Position numbers and translations under genes: made by a program
Part shown: one piece after another, positions 62,292 to 64,000 of the stretch
Position numbering within the stretch: position 1 is the first letter of the stretch
Layout of the letters: the number at the start of each line of letters is the position of its first letter
Assembly: GCF_025200715.1 (NCBI RefSeq)
Contig: NZ_CP104143.1
Span: forward strand, 2,356,001 to 2,420,000
Origin: Rhizobium sullae
GTDB taxonomy: Bacteria; Pseudomonadota; Alphaproteobacteria; Rhizobiales; Rhizobiaceae
DNA: 64,000 nt
Direction: 5' to 3'
The notes under the pieces: generated by a model
The model's database searches: none
Told to the model about the DNA's origin: nothing
The model's input: the letters and a program-made list of their open reading frames with translations, nothing else

Positions 62292-63571
62292 GGAGACATC
62301 GGTAACAGATCGTACCTAAGACATGGGTGACAACCTCGTGCCGAACGGGTTGTCGATGGTTTGCAAGGTCCTCTGCTCCAGGTCGATATATCCCAGATCA
62401 TAATGCATGAAGCTGACGAGCCAAATACCGTCGTCGACTTCCTTGAGTCCCAGTTTCTGTCCTGCCAGCACGGTCGAGATGTTGACCTTCTTGCGGTAGA
62501 TGCAGATGCGGCCGCAATTGGTCACCAGCGCATCGCGATCGTGGAAGGGGTAGTCGATCTCCGGCAGGCCCTGATAGGGGCGTGACGAAGCGACGTAGAG
62601 ATCTGCCGGCACCTTCATGTTGAGCGCCTCGTGCGGCCGCTCCTGATTGAATTCGCTGACGAAAGCGTCGAAGCGGGCCTGCTGCTGGAGGATGTTTTTG
62701 CCCGGTGGTCTGGTCGCCTCTTTCTTCAGCGTCAGGTGCATGCGCTCATGCCGGCCGTTTTCTTGGGGACGGCCCGGCCTGATGCGCTCCAGCGTGATCC
62801 CGAGCCTCAGCCACCACACCGACAGCTTCGACAGATTGTAGAGCCCGTTGGGGCTGGCGAACGGCAAGCCGTTGTCGCTGCGGATCGCCGTCGGCAGGCC
62901 GCATTCGGTAAACAGCCGCCGGAACGCGTCGAAGACAGCCCGTTCTCGTGTCGATTCAAAGGCTTCGCAGGCGAGAAGATAACGTGACGCCTGGTCGGTG
63001 ACCGTCAGCGGGTAACAGTATCGGCCATCGCCGAGCTTGAACTCGCCCTTGAAGTCGGCACACCACAGATCGTTCGGCAGTAATGCCTGTGACAAGGCTG
63101 TCCCTTCGGCTCGATGTCGTTGCCGCTTGCGGGCATGGGCGACCAGACCATGTCGATCGAGAACGGCATGCACCGTACTCTTCGACGGCACGCGCACATC
63201 GCCGGCCAGGCGCTTCACCAAAAGCTCCCTGATCTTCCTGGCACCCCAATGCGGCTTGCTCTTCTTGCACGAGACGATCATCGCCTCGACCGGCTCAGGC
63301 AGCTGGTTGGCATAACGCACCGGCCGTCGAGACCGATCCGTCAGTGCCTCCAGGCCGTCGTCCTTATAGCGATTGAAGATTTTGTAGCCGGTCTTGCGCG
63401 AGATGCCGAATGCACGGCACACATCGCTCATGCCTTCGCCCTCTAATAGCCGGGCGACAAATCGTAGACGTTCCTCCATCACCGAAGTCTCTTTCCACGG
63501 CATCAACACCTCCCGCCAAAAAGCGAAAAGTGTCACCCATGTCTCCGGTACAAAACGTCACCTATCTCTCA
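62292..63571 (-). mobile_element. IS481-family-type insertion sequence
   Basis: About 1.28 kb carrying one transposase gene. The ends are imperfect inverted repeats of roughly 38 bp: both contain AGACATGGGTGACA on the inner side, and a GAGAnAT/TAGGT-AC block on the outer side. Exact ends and target duplication could not be fixed by eye. It lies 20 bp after tRNA-Arg. Confidence 0.75.
62316..63503 (-). CDS. IS481-type DDE transposase
   Basis: 395 residues. N-terminal helix-turn-helix (EERLRFVARLLEGEGMSDVC, FGISRKTGYKIFNRY), then an integrase-core domain with the catalytic acids in WCADFKGEF (D), AIRSDNGLPF (D) and GRPQENGRHERMH (E). The C-terminal part carries NQERPHEALNMKVP. Complete frame, so the element may be active. 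ATG at 63503 with upstream GGGAGG; a longer start at 63536 exists. Confidence 0.92.
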   Translation of the reverse strand: MPWKETSVMEERLRFVARLLEGEGMSDVCRAFGISRKTGYKIFNRYKDDGLEALTDRSRRPVRYANQLPEPVEAMIVSCKKSKPHWGARKIRELLVKRLAGDVRVPSKSTVHAVLDRHGLVAHARKRQRHRAEGTALSQALLPNDLWCADFKGEFKLGDGRYCYPLTVTDQASRYLLACEAFESTRERAVFDAFRRLFTECGLPTAIRSDNGLPFASPNGLYNLSKLSVWWLRLGITLERIRPGRPQENGRHERMHLTLKKEATRPPGKNILQQQARFDAFVSEFNQERPHEALNMKVPADLYVASSRPYQGLPEIDYPFHDRDALVTNCGRICIYRKKVNISTVLAGQKLGLKEVDDGIWLVSFMHYDLGYIDLEQRTLQTIDNPFGTRLSPMS

Positions 63572-63838
63572 TATGTGGACGGCCCCCTCCCTGCAAGAAC
63601 TCCTATGATGATTTGATCGAGATCGCTTGCGTTCATATGTCCGGCCTGTTGTTGCGCTCGCACATGAACGCTGGCCAAGATGGGTTCCGCGACGTGAGTT
63701 CCAAACAGGTCGGCGACCTTCAACGGCCACTGAGAGATACGGAGTGTCCCACGTCTCGGATCGATCGATCACACCATCTGCTCGTTCCTTGCAAGTTCAC
63801 GCATCAGATCGGCACGGCAGCATCTGTAACCTGCTAAC
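63572..63838. other. Unrecognised DNA between two IS elements
   Basis: 267 bp between the IS481 end and the IS110 fragment. On the minus strand one frame reads ISQWPLKVADLFGTHVAEPI then MNASDLDQIIIGVLAGRG and stops at the IS481 end, so it might be a gene piece cut by the insertion, but it has no recognised family and no clear start. Nothing else is seen. Confidence 0.3.
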
Positions 63839-64000
63839 CTAGACCTGACTGATCTCTCTATGCTGCGCAGGCCAGAGCCGGTCGCGAGCATTACCTTTGT
63901 AGTCCTCGCCGGTCACCATTATCTTCCAGGCGATCCGGGCGATCTTGTTGGCCAGCGCGACAGCCACGAGCTTGGGTGGCTTGCGCTTGAGCAACTCGAT
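63839..64000 (-). CDS. IS110-family transposase, C-terminal part (cut by window edge)
   Basis: 54 residues read from the window edge: LLKRKPPKLVAVALANKIAR, then WKIMVTGEDYKGNARD and a stop at 63839. This is the typical C-terminal end of IS110 DEDD transposases (PPK, ALANK.AR, W.....GE.Y). The rest is beyond the window, so activity cannot be judged. Confidence 0.85.
   Translation of the reverse strand: MELLKRKPPKLVAVALANKIARIAWKIMVTGEDYKGNARDRLWPAQHREISQV

Noticed and set aside
63572..63838. Minus-strand reading as a named gene fragment
   Set aside because: About 60 residues with no family I recognise and no start; left as unrecognised DNA.

Overview
The window is GC-rich, densely coding DNA that reads as a chromosome or large replicon of a Rhizobiaceae alphaproteobacterium, most likely Rhizobium. 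The main reasons are a gbpR-chvE-gguA-gguB-gguC order like that of Agrobacterium/Rhizobium, intergenic palindromic mosaics like rhizobial RIME elements, non-phosphorylative pentose catabolism and urate oxidation by the membrane enzyme PuuD. This is inference from gene content; no database was searched.

Layout. 0-4.7 kb: a truncated TetR gene with its SnoaL-like partner and a putative operator, an acyltransferase, glycerol kinase and 3-hydroxybutyrate dehydrogenase. 4.7-14.8 kb: first purine block, xdhA-xdhB-xdhC with palindromic repeats in both gaps, a LysR gene, two unknown small proteins, puuD and guaD. 14.8-19.8 kb: orphan HigA antitoxin beside a gutted higB toxin, a LysR/quinone oxidoreductase pair, an FMN-dependent lactate dehydrogenase, an intact HicAB module and a phosphoesterase. 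19.8-23.8 kb: second purine block on the minus strand, puuE-uraD-alc-[mntA-hepT]-allA-uraH, with a toxin-antitoxin pair inside it. Together the two blocks cover guanine/hypoxanthine to glyoxylate plus urea.

24-40 kb is mixed: azlCD with an AraC regulator, a DUF1045 protein, a split MnmC pair (oxidase-like and MnmD methyltransferase genes, divergent), a large hybrid histidine kinase, a Tyr/Pro-rich exported protein, a DEAD-box helicase, an orphan radical SAM protein, a DMT transporter, an inositol-2-dehydrogenase-like gene and a possible J-domain protein. 40-49 kb: sugar uptake and L-arabinose oxidation (gbpR, chvE, gguA, gguB, gguC, an aldehyde dehydrogenase and an arabinonate dehydratase). 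57-62 kb: a second pentose transporter (xylF-xylH-xylG) with a divergent ROK regulator and a perfect 9-1-9 palindrome at the promoter.

The least understood part is 49.3-57 kb. It has two transglutaminase-like genes on the plus strand and, facing them, an operon of circularly permuted ATP-grasp, alpha-E and a third transglutaminase-like protein. Between them lie small unknown genes, an AT-rich gap and a perfect 16-bp palindrome. The window ends at tRNA-Arg(CCG), a full IS481-type element and the 3' end of an IS110-type transposase.
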